Shown: in pieces, positions 26,110 through 35,263 of the stretch
Numbering within the stretch: the first letter of the stretch is position 1
How the letters are laid out: each line of letters starts with the position of its first letter
NCBI GenBank assembly: GCA_034670065.1
Contig: JAXMOG010000001.1
Span: forward strand, 744,001 to 808,000
DNA from: Mesobacterium_A sp034670065
GTDB taxonomy: Bacteria > Pseudomonadota > Alphaproteobacteria > Rhodobacterales > Rhodobacteraceae
DNA length: 64,000 bases
Direction: 5' to 3'
Program-made: the position numbers and the translations under genes
Notes under the pieces: generated by a model
What the model was told of the DNA's origin: nothing
The model's database searches: none
The model's input: the letters and a program-made list of their open reading frames with translations, nothing else

Positions 26110-27383
26110 TGTTCGATCTGATCATTCGTGGCGGAACACTTACCGATGGTTCCGTAGCTGACATTGCCATTGCCGGTGATCGCATTGCTGAAATTGCCCC
26201 AAATATTTCGGCAGAAGCCGCCGAAGTGATTGATGCCACTGGCGATCTTGTCTCTGCCCCCTTCGTTGATCCACATTTCCATATGGACGCCACCCTGTCC
26301 TATGGCCAGCCACGGGTGAATGCCTCGGGCACGTTGTTGGAAGGCATATCGTTATGGGGAGAGCTGCGCGATATTGCGACGGTTGATGATATGGTCAGCC
26401 GTGCCCTGACCTATTGCGATTGGGCCGCCTCTATGGGGTTGCTGGCCATTCGGACACATGTCGATACCACCCCTGACCATCTGAATACCGTCACCGCCCT
26501 GCTGGAAGTGAAGGAACAGGTCAAAGACTATATCGACATTCAGCTTGTCGCCTTCCCGCAAGATGGTTTGTATCGCAGCCGCTCTGGTCGCCAAAATGTG
26601 TTGCGCGCTTTGGATATGGGCGTGGACCTTGTCGGCGGCATTCCGCATTTCGAACGCACGATGCAAGACGGTGCTGCGTCAGTGCGTGATCTTTGCGAAA
26701 TCGCAGCAGAACGCGGTTTGATGGTCGATATGCATTGCGACGAAACCGATGATCCGCTGTCCCGGCATATTGAAACCCTGGCCTATGAAACCCAGCGCCT
26801 GGGCCTGCATGGCCGTGTGGCAGGCAGCCATCTGACGTCGATGCATTCAATGGACAACTACTACGTTTCCAAACTGCTGCCGCTGATCGCCGAGGCCGAG
26901 ATTTCGGCCATTCCCAATCCGATGATCAACATCGTTTTGCAAGGCCGGCACGACACTTTCCCCAAACGCCGTGGCCTGACGCGGGTGAAAGAGATGCAGG
27001 CGCTTGGCATCCCTGTGGGCTGGGGTCAGGATTGCGTTCTGGACCCGTGGTATTCACTGGGCATGGCCGACATGCTGGATGTGGCCTTTATGGGTCTGCA
27101 TGTCGCTCAGATGACCCATCCCGAGGAAATGGCGCGTTGCTTCACGATGGTGACAGAAACCAACGCCGCTATCATGGGCTTGTCTGATTTTGGTCTGCGT
27201 GTGGGTGCGCTGGCATCGTTGGTGGTGCTGGATGCCGCCAATCCGACCGAAGCGGTACGCCTGCGCCCTGCCCGTCTGGCTGTGGTGTCCAAAGGCAAAG
27301 TCATTGCCCGTAGCGCCCGTGGCGACGCGGCCCTTTCCCTACCCGGCCGCAACGCTTCTGTTCGGCGCAGACTTCAGACCTGA
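26109..27383 (+). CDS. Cytosine deaminase-like amidohydrolase with altered active site
   Basis: A 424-residue member of the amidohydrolase superfamily, close to E. coli CodA along its length. It has the metal-binding VDPHFHMDATL, THVDTTPDHL, the substrate Gln region VAFPQDGL, DMHCDETDDPLSRH (metal His, catalytic Glu), GSHLTSMHSMDNYY, and INIVLQGRHDTFPKRRG. Where CodA has GHDD this protein has GQDC: Asp308 (metal ligand) is kept, but the following Asp (CodA Asp314) is Cys309. CodA position 314 influences which base is accepted, so the substrate may be another amino-pyrimidine or related base. It is the final gene of the nucleobase-transporter operon, translationally coupled to it. Confidence 0.85.
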   Translation: MFDLIIRGGTLTDGSVADIAIAGDRIAEIAPNISAEAAEVIDATGDLVSAPFVDPHFHMDATLSYGQPRVNASGTLLEGISLWGELRDIATVDDMVSRALTYCDWAASMGLLAIRTHVDTTPDHLNTVTALLEVKEQVKDYIDIQLVAFPQDGLYRSRSGRQNVLRALDMGVDLVGGIPHFERTMQDGAASVRDLCEIAAERGLMVDMHCDETDDPLSRHIETLAYETQRLGLHGRVAGSHLTSMHSMDNYYVSKLLPLIAEAEISAIPNPMINIVLQGRHDTFPKRRGLTRVKEMQALGIPVGWGQDCVLDPWYSLGMADMLDVAFMGLHVAQMTHPEEMARCFTMVTETNAAIMGLSDFGLRVGALASLVVLDAANPTEAVRLRPARLAVVSKGKVIARSARGDAALSLPGRNASVRRRLQT

Positions 27384-27558
27384 TCACCTTATCGCCCGTT
27401 GACCAACGACAGCCGCGTGACTGTGCTACGGTCGGCACATCAGCGCCCATTAGCGAATGCGCATAGCTGGAAATCCGCTTTGCAACGGCTTGCGGCAACA
27501 ATCCGATTGGACGTTGATCGCCCCCGCAAGGGAGCAGATCAAACCAGGCGACAGAGGA

Positions 27559-27735
27559 TCACTTCTTGTCGCGTGCGGCTTTTTCTTCTTTGGTCAGCTT
27601 GTTGTTCCAAACATTTTTGCTCAGCCCCAACTCTTTGGGAAAAGGCTTGGTTTTACCAACGCTGACCTTGCCACCCTTGTTCAGAAATTCCTGAATGAGG
27701 GCATCATCGGTGTTTTTTTTGGGGACATGTTTCAT
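27559..27735 (-). CDS. Small lysine-rich protein, function unknown
   Basis: A 58-residue ORF starting at ATG 27735 with AAGGATGA about 7 bases before it, a good ribosome site. The product is strongly basic (about 15 Lys), begins MKHVPKKNTDDALIQEFL and ends NKLTKEEKAARDKK, with a central GGKVSVGKTKPFPKELGL. It has no signal peptide or membrane segment. The compact well-started frame and non-random composition make it a likely real gene, but I do not recognise the family. It could be a nucleic-acid-binding protein; this is a guess from charge alone. Confidence 0.5.
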   Translation of the reverse strand: MKHVPKKNTDDALIQEFLNKGGKVSVGKTKPFPKELGLSKNVWNNKLTKEEKAARDKK

Positions 27736-28205
27736 GATCTCATCCTTAAACACTCGGGCGCATTCTTGTCACGCACCATTTGGCCAATGCCTTACCTATG
27801 TGATCGGCGGACCAAGGCGGGAATGATGGCCGGCACCGGGGCCCCTGCGGATCGCAGAAATGCAAGACGTCGACCAAGACGGCCTGCGCCAAAAACACTC
27901 CAAATCGGCCCGACTCTCTATCGATAAAAAAAGGAGTCAGGTTCTTAAGAAGAAATTTTTTTGCGTGATTGGCGAGGAATTTTTCGATCATTCATGCATT
28001 TTAGCGCCCAAGTAAGTAGAAGAGTCATCTAATATTGCATAGCAAATTCAATATTTTGCCCAGTTTTAACTGAATGAAGCCAAAACTGGCTTCAATCAAT
28101 ACACCACATACTCATCACACCTGTTGACAATCTAACTAATTTATTGAGATGCTGAACCCGATCAGCAACGCGTCATGCGGGGCTGTGGTCTAGGGAGGAC
28201 AACTA
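27736..28205. other. AT-richer intergenic region upstream of the sugar transporter
   Basis: No supportable gene. It holds an 8-bp stem inverted repeat TGAAGCCA/TGGCTTCA with loop AAAC (28075-28094), an AATATT pair flanking 28031-28055, and TTGACA at 28124-28129, all possible control elements for the transporter operon that starts at 28206. CTAGGGAGGACAACTA gives that gene a strong ribosome site. Confidence 0.45.
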
Positions 28206-29153
28206 ATGAATACGAACCGCCGTACATTTATGACGGGTCTCGCAGGCGTCGTGACTCTGGCAAGTACATCTATCAGCTTTGCACAAGGCAAAGGTCTGAT
28301 CGCGATTATCACGCCAAGCCATGACAACCCGTTCTTTAAGGCAGAAGCCGTGGGCGCCGAAGCCCGTGCCAAAGAACTGGGCTTTGAAACAATCGTTCTG
28401 GTGCATGACGACGATCCGAACAAGCAATCTCAGCTGTTCGATACGGCCATTGCTCGTGGTGCCAACGCAATTATTCTGGACAACGCGGGCGCGGATGCAA
28501 CCGTCGCCGCCGTACAGCGCGCCAAAGACGCGGGCATTCCTTCATTCCTGATCGACCGCGAAATCAAGGAATCCGGTATCGCCGTTAGCCAAATTGTGTC
28601 GAACAACTATCAGGGCGCCCAGCTTGGCGCTGAAGAGTTCGTGGCGATTATGGAAGAGACCGGCAACTATGTGGAACTGGTTGGTCGCGAAGCGGATACA
28701 AACGCAGGCATCAGATCTTCGGGCTATCACGACATCATCGACCAGTACCCGGATATGGTGATGGTTGCGCAGCAATCTGCGAACTGGTCCCAGACCGAAG
28801 CCTTTGAAAAGATGGAATCCATTCTACAGGCAAACCCAGATATCAAAGGCGTCATTTGTGGCAACGACACCATGGCGATGGGGGCCTGGGCCGCATTGGA
28901 AGCGGCAGGACGCAACGACGTTCTGGTTGTGGGTTTTGATGGTTCCAACGATGTGCGTGACAGCATTCTTGCTGGCGGCATCAAGGCAACCGTTCTTCAA
29001 CCTGCGTATCGTCAGGCGCAGTTGGCTGTCGAACAGGCCGATACCTATCTGGCCAAAGGCTCCACCGGATTGCCTGAAAAGCAGTTGATGGATTGTGTTC
29101 TGATCAATGCCGACAACGCAGCTGACCTAGAGACGTTCGCTCTGGGCGCTTGA
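28206..29153 (+). CDS. Sugar ABC transporter substrate-binding protein, RbsB type
   Basis: A 315-residue exported receptor with a twin-arginine-like leader (NRRTFMTGLAGVVTLAST) cleaved after SISFAQ. The Peripla_BP_4 fold follows: IAIITPSHDNPFFKAEAVGA, NAIILDNAGADATVAAVQRA, VICGNDTMAMGAWAALEAAG and LVVGFDGSNDVRDSILAGG, all closely matching the ribose-binding protein pattern. It heads an operon with a DUF2291 lipoprotein, a tandem ATPase and a permease. The sugar or polyol cannot be named; DUF2291-containing operons elsewhere carry polyol and pentose transporters. Confidence 0.88.
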   Translation: MNTNRRTFMTGLAGVVTLASTSISFAQGKGLIAIITPSHDNPFFKAEAVGAEARAKELGFETIVLVHDDDPNKQSQLFDTAIARGANAIILDNAGADATVAAVQRAKDAGIPSFLIDREIKESGIAVSQIVSNNYQGAQLGAEEFVAIMEETGNYVELVGREADTNAGIRSSGYHDIIDQYPDMVMVAQQSANWSQTEAFEKMESILQANPDIKGVICGNDTMAMGAWAALEAAGRNDVLVVGFDGSNDVRDSILAGGIKATVLQPAYRQAQLAVEQADTYLAKGSTGLPEKQLMDCVLINADNAADLETFALGA

Positions 29154-29173
29154 TCGCATAGCGACAGACTAGA

Positions 29174-29200
29174 AGAACCCGGCCCTTGCTGCCGGGTTCT
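29174..29200 (+). terminator. Hairpin behind the sugar-binding protein gene
   Basis: A 10-bp perfect stem (AGAACCCGGC, 7-base loop, GCCGGGTTCT) with TTTTTT 8 bases further on. It probably lets part of the transcription stop after the binding protein gene. Confidence 0.6.
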
Positions 29201-29222
29201 TCGCCAATTTTTTGGAGATCCC

Positions 29223-29873
29223 ATGCGAACTTCGATCCTCTTCTCTGCCGTTGCGACAAGCATAGTTTTGGGTACAGCGGGGTGCAAAATCGTTAAGAAC
29301 CCTGACCCGAACGCAACACAAGAGACCGCAGAACAACAAACCGACGAAGCACGCATGGCCGCCTACGCCCGCGAAATCTGGGACGCTCAGGTTTTGCCAG
29401 CGGTCGCTGAGCACCTTGTGCCGCTTTCCGACTTGCGCACTGCCTTGGCCAAAGACGTGGATGCCGCCGGTGCAGCCCACGGCATGCGTCCTGAAGGCGA
29501 AGCGAACCCTTGGAATTTTGCCGTCAGCGGATCAGGCGTGATTATCGTTGCGAAAACTGCCAGCCGTGCAGCCAAGCTACAGCTTGATACTGATGATGAT
29601 GGCAAGGCTGATGTCACCGTGCAGCTGGGCCCTGTGGTACGTGGCACAGCGATCCGAGACGCCATGCCGTTTCTGGACTTCAGCAATTTCCGTGACCAAA
29701 TCGAATTTGCCAAACTGGCCGGTGGCTTGAATGCGATGGCGCATGAAAATCTGTCCGTTCCAGAAGGCGATCTTGTTGGGATGACAGCCACTTTTGAGGG
29801 CGTCTTCACCTACAAAAACCTGACAAGCTCGCCAGAAGTTGTGCCCACTGCCCTGTCGATCGGTGGATCGTGA
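29223..29873 (+). CDS. DUF2291 periplasmic lipoprotein
   Basis: A 216-residue protein of the DUF2291 family. The N-terminal hydrophobic stretch ends in a lipobox-like GTAGC (Cys20-21 region), so it is likely membrane-anchored in the periplasm. Family-typical text includes YAREIWDAQVLPAVAEHLV, NPWNFAVSGSGVIIV and PFLDFSNFRDQIEFAKLA. DUF2291 genes are found inside RbsB-type sugar or polyol transporter operons; an accessory role in uptake is assumed but unproven. It overlaps the ATPase gene by one base. Confidence 0.8.
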   Translation: MRTSILFSAVATSIVLGTAGCKIVKNPDPNATQETAEQQTDEARMAAYAREIWDAQVLPAVAEHLVPLSDLRTALAKDVDAAGAAHGMRPEGEANPWNFAVSGSGVIIVAKTASRAAKLQLDTDDDGKADVTVQLGPVVRGTAIRDAMPFLDFSNFRDQIEFAKLAGGLNAMAHENLSVPEGDLVGMTATFEGVFTYKNLTSSPEVVPTALSIGGS

Positions 29874-31411
29874 TGAATCATCCGATAGGCTTGTCCATTC
29901 GCAACGGAACCAAGGTTTATCCGGGCACTGTTGCGTTGAGCGATGCAGATTTCGATCTGCATATGGGAGCAGTCAATGTACTGGTCGGCGAAAACGGCGC
30001 CGGCAAATCAACAATGATGAAGGTCATCGCTGGCGTTGAACAACTGACCAGCGGTCAAATCCTGATGGATGACCAGCAGGTTTCCTTCAGAAACACCGAA
30101 GATGCCGCCCGAAATGGGATTGGAATTGTTTTTCAGGAACTTAACTTGTTCCCAAACCTGACTGTCGCCGAGAATATCTTTATCGCCCGCGAAAAAACCC
30201 GCGGTGGAGTTGATATCGACAAGGCCAAGCAGCGCGAAGAAACCCGTGCGTTGATGAAGCGGCTGGAACAGGACATTGATCCTGACGATCTGGTGGGTGA
30301 ACTTCGGGTTGGCCAGCAACAGATTGTCGAGATCGCAAAGTCGCTGGCCCATGACGCCCGCATATTGATTTTGGACGAGCCGACATCTGCCCTTTCGGCG
30401 GCCGAAGTCGAAATTCTGTTCCGCGTCATCAAAGACCTAAAGCGAAACGGCGTTGGGATCGTCTATATTTCGCACCGGTTGGAAGAACTGATCCAGATCG
30501 GTGATTACATCACGGTTTTACGCGACGGGGTTATCACCGGTGCACGGTCAATGGATGGCGTCGATGTCGACTGGATTGTGCACAATATGATCGGAGAAAG
30601 TGGCAAAGACTTTCACAAAGAAATCGAACATCCCTTTGGCGACGAAGTCTTTCGGGCAGAGCATGTTTCATTGGGCAGTTCCGCAGGCGGGCTGTTGGTA
30701 GACGACGTTTCTATGTCGCTGAAAGGTGGGGAAATCCTTGGGATTTACGGCCTTATGGGGGCTGGACGGTCAGAGTTTCTGGAATGTGCAATTGGGCGGC
30801 ATACACATGCAACCGGTCAGTTTTTCGTCGAGGGACAGCCGCTAAAGGAAAAGACCGTCGCCGGGCGTATTGCGCGCGGGCTTGCACTGATCCCAGAAGA
30901 TCGCAAGAACGATGGCTTGGTCGAAATCCTGTCGATCCGCGAGAACATGACGCTTTCCAGCCTCAAGAAGTTCACCCGCGGTATCTATATGAGCCTTGCG
31001 CAGGAAAAACTGACCGTGGCTGATTTCGTCAAGCGCATGACGGTCAAGATCGCCTCTTCCGAAAACGCGGTGTCTTCGCTGTCAGGCGGAAACCAGCAAA
31101 AAGTGGTCATATCCAAAGCGTTGATGACTGCCCCTAAAGTATTGCTGATGGATGAACCATCGCGGGGCATTGATATTGGCGCAAAAGCCGAAGTGTTCCG
31201 CGTGATGCGCACGCTCGCCGCCGAAGGGTTGGGGATCATCTTTGTGACATCGGATCTGGATGAAGTCATGTCCCTGTCTGACCGCATCATCGTCATGTCA
31301 AACGGCCGCGTCACCGGTGAGTTTGACCGCACCACAGCCTCTCATGGCGCGCTTGTCGAAGCCTCTGCCATCGGCCACGCAACGCCCAGCTCTAACAAGG
31401 AACCAGCATAA
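29873..31411 (+). CDS. Sugar ABC transporter ATP-binding protein, RbsA type
   Basis: A 512-residue tandem ATPase: first domain GENGAGKST, signature LRVGQQQIVEIAKSL, Walker B LILDEPTSALSAAE; second domain with degenerate Walker A GLMGAGRSE, signature LSGGNQQKVVISKAL and LMDEPSRGIDIGAKAE. The start is ATG 29873 (TGATG overlap); a GTG one codon earlier is possible. The permease start overlaps its stop by one base, so expression is coupled. Confidence 0.9.
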   Translation: MNHPIGLSIRNGTKVYPGTVALSDADFDLHMGAVNVLVGENGAGKSTMMKVIAGVEQLTSGQILMDDQQVSFRNTEDAARNGIGIVFQELNLFPNLTVAENIFIAREKTRGGVDIDKAKQREETRALMKRLEQDIDPDDLVGELRVGQQQIVEIAKSLAHDARILILDEPTSALSAAEVEILFRVIKDLKRNGVGIVYISHRLEELIQIGDYITVLRDGVITGARSMDGVDVDWIVHNMIGESGKDFHKEIEHPFGDEVFRAEHVSLGSSAGGLLVDDVSMSLKGGEILGIYGLMGAGRSEFLECAIGRHTHATGQFFVEGQPLKEKTVAGRIARGLALIPEDRKNDGLVEILSIRENMTLSSLKKFTRGIYMSLAQEKLTVADFVKRMTVKIASSENAVSSLSGGNQQKVVISKALMTAPKVLLMDEPSRGIDIGAKAEVFRVMRTLAAEGLGIIFVTSDLDEVMSLSDRIIVMSNGRVTGEFDRTTASHGALVEASAIGHATPSSNKEPA

Positions 31412-32472
31412 TGGCTGACCAAACGATCTCAGCACCGTCGCCCTCCAGCCCGGATGCGCTCCTGATCCTGCTAAAGGCCCGTACCTTTATCGCGTTGATA
31501 TTGGTCTTTGTCTTCTTTGCGTTCAATGCGCCGAACTTTCTGTCGACCGCCAATATGGTGATCATGTCCAAACACGTGGCGCTGAATGCGTTCTTGGCCA
31601 TTGGCATGACGTTCGTGATCGTTTCAGGCGGGATTGATCTGTCTGTTGGCTCCATCGTTGGCCTTTGCGGGATGGTCGCAGGGTATCTGATTTTAAACGG
31701 AATTGACCTTGGCCTTGGCTGGTCGATCCAATTCAATACGTTCGAGATCTGCCTGCTGGTCATCCTTGTGGGTGTGGTCATTGGGGCGATAAACGGGTTT
31801 CTAATAACAAAACTGAACGTTGCCCCCTTCATTGCTACACTTGGCACCCTCTACGTGGCGCGCGGCGCGGCCATGCTCAGCTCAGACGGCCGCACCTTTC
31901 CAAACCTGAATGGCAACCCCGAATACGGGTCTGACACCTTCCGCTGGATCGGCGCTGGAAACGTGCTGGGCATCCCTGTGTCCATTTGGATGTTGATCGC
32001 CGTGGGGTTGCTGGCAGCCTATATCGCAACGCGCACACCGCTTGGGCGCCATATCTATGCAGTTGGCGGCAATGAGCGGGCGGCTGGATTGTCCGGCATT
32101 AAGGTCAACCAGACAAAGTATTTCGTCTATATTTTCTCTGGGTTCTGCGCGGCTTTGGTCGGGATTATCATTTCCTCCCAGCTGGTCGCGGCGCATCCGG
32201 CCACAGGTGATACGTTCGAACTCAACGCGATTGCCGCGGCGGTTCTGGGCGGCACTTCGATGTCTGGTGGCCGCGGCCGGATTGGCGGAACAATCATCGG
32301 TGCATTTGTTATCGGTGTGCTATCGGATGGTCTGGTCATGATGGGTGTGTCCTCCTTCTGGCAAACCGTCATCAAGGGGCTGGTGATCATCGCCGCAGTG
32401 GTCATTGATCAGGCACAACAAAAGGTACAGGCGCGCGTCGCGCTTCAGGCCCAGGCTGCGCTGGACAAATAA
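31411..32472 (+). CDS. Sugar ABC transporter permease, RbsC type
   Basis: A 353-residue membrane protein of the RbsC family: LNAFLAIGMTFVIVSGGIDL and SVGSIVGLCGMVAGYLI near the N-terminus, YAVGGNERAAGLSGIKVNQT, and AAVLGGTSMSGGRGRIGGT near the C-terminus. These are the most conserved blocks of this permease class. It closes the sugar transporter operon. Confidence 0.9.
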   Translation: MADQTISAPSPSSPDALLILLKARTFIALILVFVFFAFNAPNFLSTANMVIMSKHVALNAFLAIGMTFVIVSGGIDLSVGSIVGLCGMVAGYLILNGIDLGLGWSIQFNTFEICLLVILVGVVIGAINGFLITKLNVAPFIATLGTLYVARGAAMLSSDGRTFPNLNGNPEYGSDTFRWIGAGNVLGIPVSIWMLIAVGLLAAYIATRTPLGRHIYAVGGNERAAGLSGIKVNQTKYFVYIFSGFCAALVGIIISSQLVAAHPATGDTFELNAIAAAVLGGTSMSGGRGRIGGTIIGAFVIGVLSDGLVMMGVSSFWQTVIKGLVIIAAVVIDQAQQKVQARVALQAQAALDK

Positions 32473-32486
32473 CCAAACGAAAAAGC

Positions 32487-32519
32487 GCGATCGCTTGCTT
32501 GGCATGAGCAAGCGGTCGC
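32487..32519. terminator. Hairpin after the sugar permease gene
   Basis: GCGATCGCTTGCT pairs with AGCAAGCGGTCGC around a 7-base loop, giving a 13-bp stem with one mismatch, 15 bp after the permease stop. There is no clear U-run, so termination is likely but not certain. Confidence 0.5.
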
Positions 32520-32703
32520 ACATCAGAAAGGTGAACCGTTCCGATTGTGGCCGGTTCATCAAGGGTCGTTTCGGCCAACCAAGACGATACCCGCACACAC
32601 ACCTCTTTCGAATCTCTGAGAGGCACGCTAGAGCAGGCCAAACCCGCTCAAACGATGCCTCATCGCCCTTCTCCACTTGGCTTTGGCGGCAATCGGGGCT
32701 TCC

Positions 32704-33813
32704 TTGAAAGTTCTTGCTGTGCAAACGCCATATTACCTTATCGACAAGTCCCGTTTGTTGCCCAATCTGGAAAAGATTGCGTGGTTGCGGCAAGAGTCTG
32801 GTGCCAAGAGTTTGCTGGCACTGAAATGCTTTGCGACATGGTCAGTCTTTGACTTCATGGCAGAGTATATGGACGGCTCCACCTCGTCTTCGTTGTACGA
32901 AGTCCGTTTGGGCCATGAAAAATTCCCCGGCGAAACGCACGCCTATTCCGTTGCCTATGCAGATCATGAAATCGCAGAGGTTCTGGCCTGTTCGGACAAG
33001 ATCATTTTCAATTCCATCGGCCAGCTGGATAAATTCGACGACGCGTCGCAAAACCATATCCGTGGGCTTCGGGTTAATCCGGGCGTGTCGACGTCTGAGT
33101 TTGATCTGGCGGATCCGGCCCGCCCCTTTAGCCGACTGGGCGAACATGATCCGGCAGCGATCATGGGCGTGTCGGATAAAATCAATGGGCTGATGTTCCA
33201 CAACAATTGCGAAAACGACAGCTTTGAACGCTTTGATGAGATGCTGTCGCTGATCGAAGATCGCTTTGGTGAGATCATCCACAAAATGGCGTGGATCAGT
33301 CTGGGCGGTGGCATTCATTTCACAGGCGCCGACTACCCGTTGGATCGTCTGGCAGCACGCCTGAAATCCTTTGCGCAGACCTATGGCGTGCAAGTGTATC
33401 TGGAACCGGGCGAAGCGGCGATCACGGGTGCTGCGACGCTAGAGGTGACGGTGCTGGACACCATGTTCAACGGCAAAAATCTTGCGATTGTCGATAGTTC
33501 GATCGAAGCGCATATGCTTGATCTGTTGATCTATCGAGAGCCTGCAAAAATCAGCCCAAACACGGGCGACCATGACTGGATGATCTGCGGAAAGTCGTGT
33601 CTGGCCGGCGATATCTTTGGCGAGTTCCGCTTTGACGCGCCGCTCAAGCCCGGTGACAGACTTTCGTTTCAAGATGCTGCGGGCTACACGATGGTCAAGA
33701 AAAACTGGTTCAACGGGGTTAAGATGCCCGGCATCGCCATCCGAGAGTTGGACGGAACCACACGGCTGGTGCGGGATTTCGACTATACTGATTTCGTCGA
33801 CGCACTGTCCTGA
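32704..33813 (+). CDS. nspC: Carboxynorspermidine/carboxyspermidine decarboxylase
   Basis: A PLP-dependent decarboxylase of the alanine racemase-fold group, matching NspC along its length: TPYYLIDKSRLLPNLEKIAW, KSLLALKCFATWSVFDFM (PLP Lys region), ETHAYSVAYADHEIAEVL, LRVNPGVSTSEFDLADPARP, SLGGGIHF, VYLEPGEAAITGA, GKSCLAGDIFGEF (Cys at the dimer active site), and AGYTMVKKNWFNGVKMP. It decarboxylates carboxyspermidine to spermidine (or the nor-compound to norspermidine). The start is uncertain: TTG 32704 (369 residues) is chosen, with TTG 32677 or GTG 32719 as alternatives. Its partner dehydrogenase follows after 28 bp. Confidence 0.88.
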   Translation: MKVLAVQTPYYLIDKSRLLPNLEKIAWLRQESGAKSLLALKCFATWSVFDFMAEYMDGSTSSSLYEVRLGHEKFPGETHAYSVAYADHEIAEVLACSDKIIFNSIGQLDKFDDASQNHIRGLRVNPGVSTSEFDLADPARPFSRLGEHDPAAIMGVSDKINGLMFHNNCENDSFERFDEMLSLIEDRFGEIIHKMAWISLGGGIHFTGADYPLDRLAARLKSFAQTYGVQVYLEPGEAAITGAATLEVTVLDTMFNGKNLAIVDSSIEAHMLDLLIYREPAKISPNTGDHDWMICGKSCLAGDIFGEFRFDAPLKPGDRLSFQDAAGYTMVKKNWFNGVKMPGIAIRELDGTTRLVRDFDYTDFVDALS

Positions 33814-33841
33814 AACTTACGTGAAAAGGTGATTTGGAGTC

Positions 33842-35083
33842 ATGAAACGGAACGTTCTTATCATCGGCGCCGGGGGCGTCGCACAGGTCGTGGCGCACAA
33901 ATGTGCGCAGAACAACGACGTGTTGGGCGATCTTCATATTGCAAGCCGGACACTGGCCAAATGTGAAGCGATTGTCCAAAGCGTGCATGACAAATCGGCG
34001 ATGAAACAAGCCGGTGTATTTCAGGCTCATCAGGTAGACGGAATAGATACCGCAGCCGTCGCCGCGCTGATCACCCAGCTTGGCACGCAGATCGTGATCA
34101 ACGTTGGCTCGCCATTCGTCAACATGACCGTGCTGGAGGCCTGCATTCAGACAGGCGCTGCCTATATTGACACCGCAATTCACGAAGACCCAACCAAGAT
34201 TTGTGAAACCCCACCGTGGTACGCCAACTACGAATGGAAGCGCCGCGATGCCTGCGCCAAGGCCGGTGTGACAGCCATTTTGGGCGCCGGGTTTGATCCG
34301 GGCATGGTCAACGCTTTTGCCCGTTTTGCAGTGGATGAATTCATGGATGAGGTCACATCCATCGACATCGTGGACATCAATGCCGGCAACCACGGCAAAT
34401 ATTTCTCCACCAATTTCGATCCAGAGATCAACTTTCGCGAATTCACCGGCACGGTCTACAGCTGGCAGCAAGGTGATTGGCAAGAGAATAAGATGTTCGA
34501 AATCGGCCGTGAGTGGGATCTGCCCGTCGTCGGTAAGCAAAAAGCCTATATGTCCGGCCATGATGAGATTCATTCGCTGGCCGCGAACTACCCGCAGGCC
34601 GACGTTCGGTTCTGGATGGGCTTCGGCGACCACTATATCAACGTGTTCACGGTTCTTCAGAACTTGGGCCTGCTGTCTGAACAACCGGTTGTGACAGCCG
34701 AAGGTTTGGAAGTTGTCCCGCTGAAGGTGGTTAAGGCCGTCTTGCCTGATCCCAGCAGCCTTGCCCCCAACTACACCGGCAAAACCTGTATTGGTGATTT
34801 GGTCAAAGGCACCAAGGATGGCCAAGATGTAGAGGTGTTTGTCTACAACGTCGCAGATCACAAAGACGCCTATAACGAAGTTGGCAGCCAAGGGATTTCT
34901 TATACGGCGGGTGTACCACCCGTGGCCTTTGCCATGCTGATCGCCGACGGCACATATGACAAAGGCGTCATGATGAATGTTGAAGAGCTTGATCCAAAAC
35001 CGCTGTTTGCCCTGCTGGACACGATTGGCCTGCCCACTCGTGTAAAAGACGCAAACGGGGATCGGGAGTGGCATAGCGCCTAA
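33842..35083 (+). CDS. Carboxynorspermidine/carboxyspermidine dehydrogenase (saccharopine dehydrogenase family)
   Basis: A 413-residue enzyme with an N-terminal NAD(P)-binding fold (MKRNVLIIGAGGVAQVVAHK) and the family segments IVINVGSPFVNMTVLEACI, YIDTAIHEDPTKICETPPW, AILGAGFDPGMVNAFARFA and IDIVDINAGNHGKYFSTNFD. It condenses aspartate semialdehyde with putrescine (or diaminopropane) and reduces the Schiff base, supplying the substrate of the adjacent decarboxylase. AAGGTGATTTGGAGTC precedes ATG 33842. In alphaproteobacteria this route replaces or supplements the S-adenosylmethionine route to spermidine. Confidence 0.9.
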   Translation: MKRNVLIIGAGGVAQVVAHKCAQNNDVLGDLHIASRTLAKCEAIVQSVHDKSAMKQAGVFQAHQVDGIDTAAVAALITQLGTQIVINVGSPFVNMTVLEACIQTGAAYIDTAIHEDPTKICETPPWYANYEWKRRDACAKAGVTAILGAGFDPGMVNAFARFAVDEFMDEVTSIDIVDINAGNHGKYFSTNFDPEINFREFTGTVYSWQQGDWQENKMFEIGREWDLPVVGKQKAYMSGHDEIHSLAANYPQADVRFWMGFGDHYINVFTVLQNLGLLSEQPVVTAEGLEVVPLKVVKAVLPDPSSLAPNYTGKTCIGDLVKGTKDGQDVEVFVYNVADHKDAYNEVGSQGISYTAGVPPVAFAMLIADGTYDKGVMMNVEELDPKPLFALLDTIGLPTRVKDANGDREWHSA

Positions 35084-35156
35084 GCTGTTTGCTGCGCTCC
35101 AGGGATAATTTTCTGGCTTTCCGGTTTCCTTGGCGCCTGGGCCTTTGAAACCTTTC

Positions 35157-35178
35157 GGGCAGCAAGAAATTGCTGCCC
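35157..35178. terminator. Hairpin between the polyamine operon and the convergent membrane-protein operon
   Basis: A perfect 9-bp stem GGGCAGCAA, GAAA loop, TTGCTGCCC. It lies between convergent genes ending at 35083 and 35264. No long U-run is seen on either strand. Confidence 0.55.
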
Positions 35179-35263
35179 ATAGTTTCCATCACCGCTCCCG
35201 CCCTCTTGACGCACTATCCCGCATGCGGTCCAGCTATCAGCCCGTTACATCGCCGGTGGAGCC

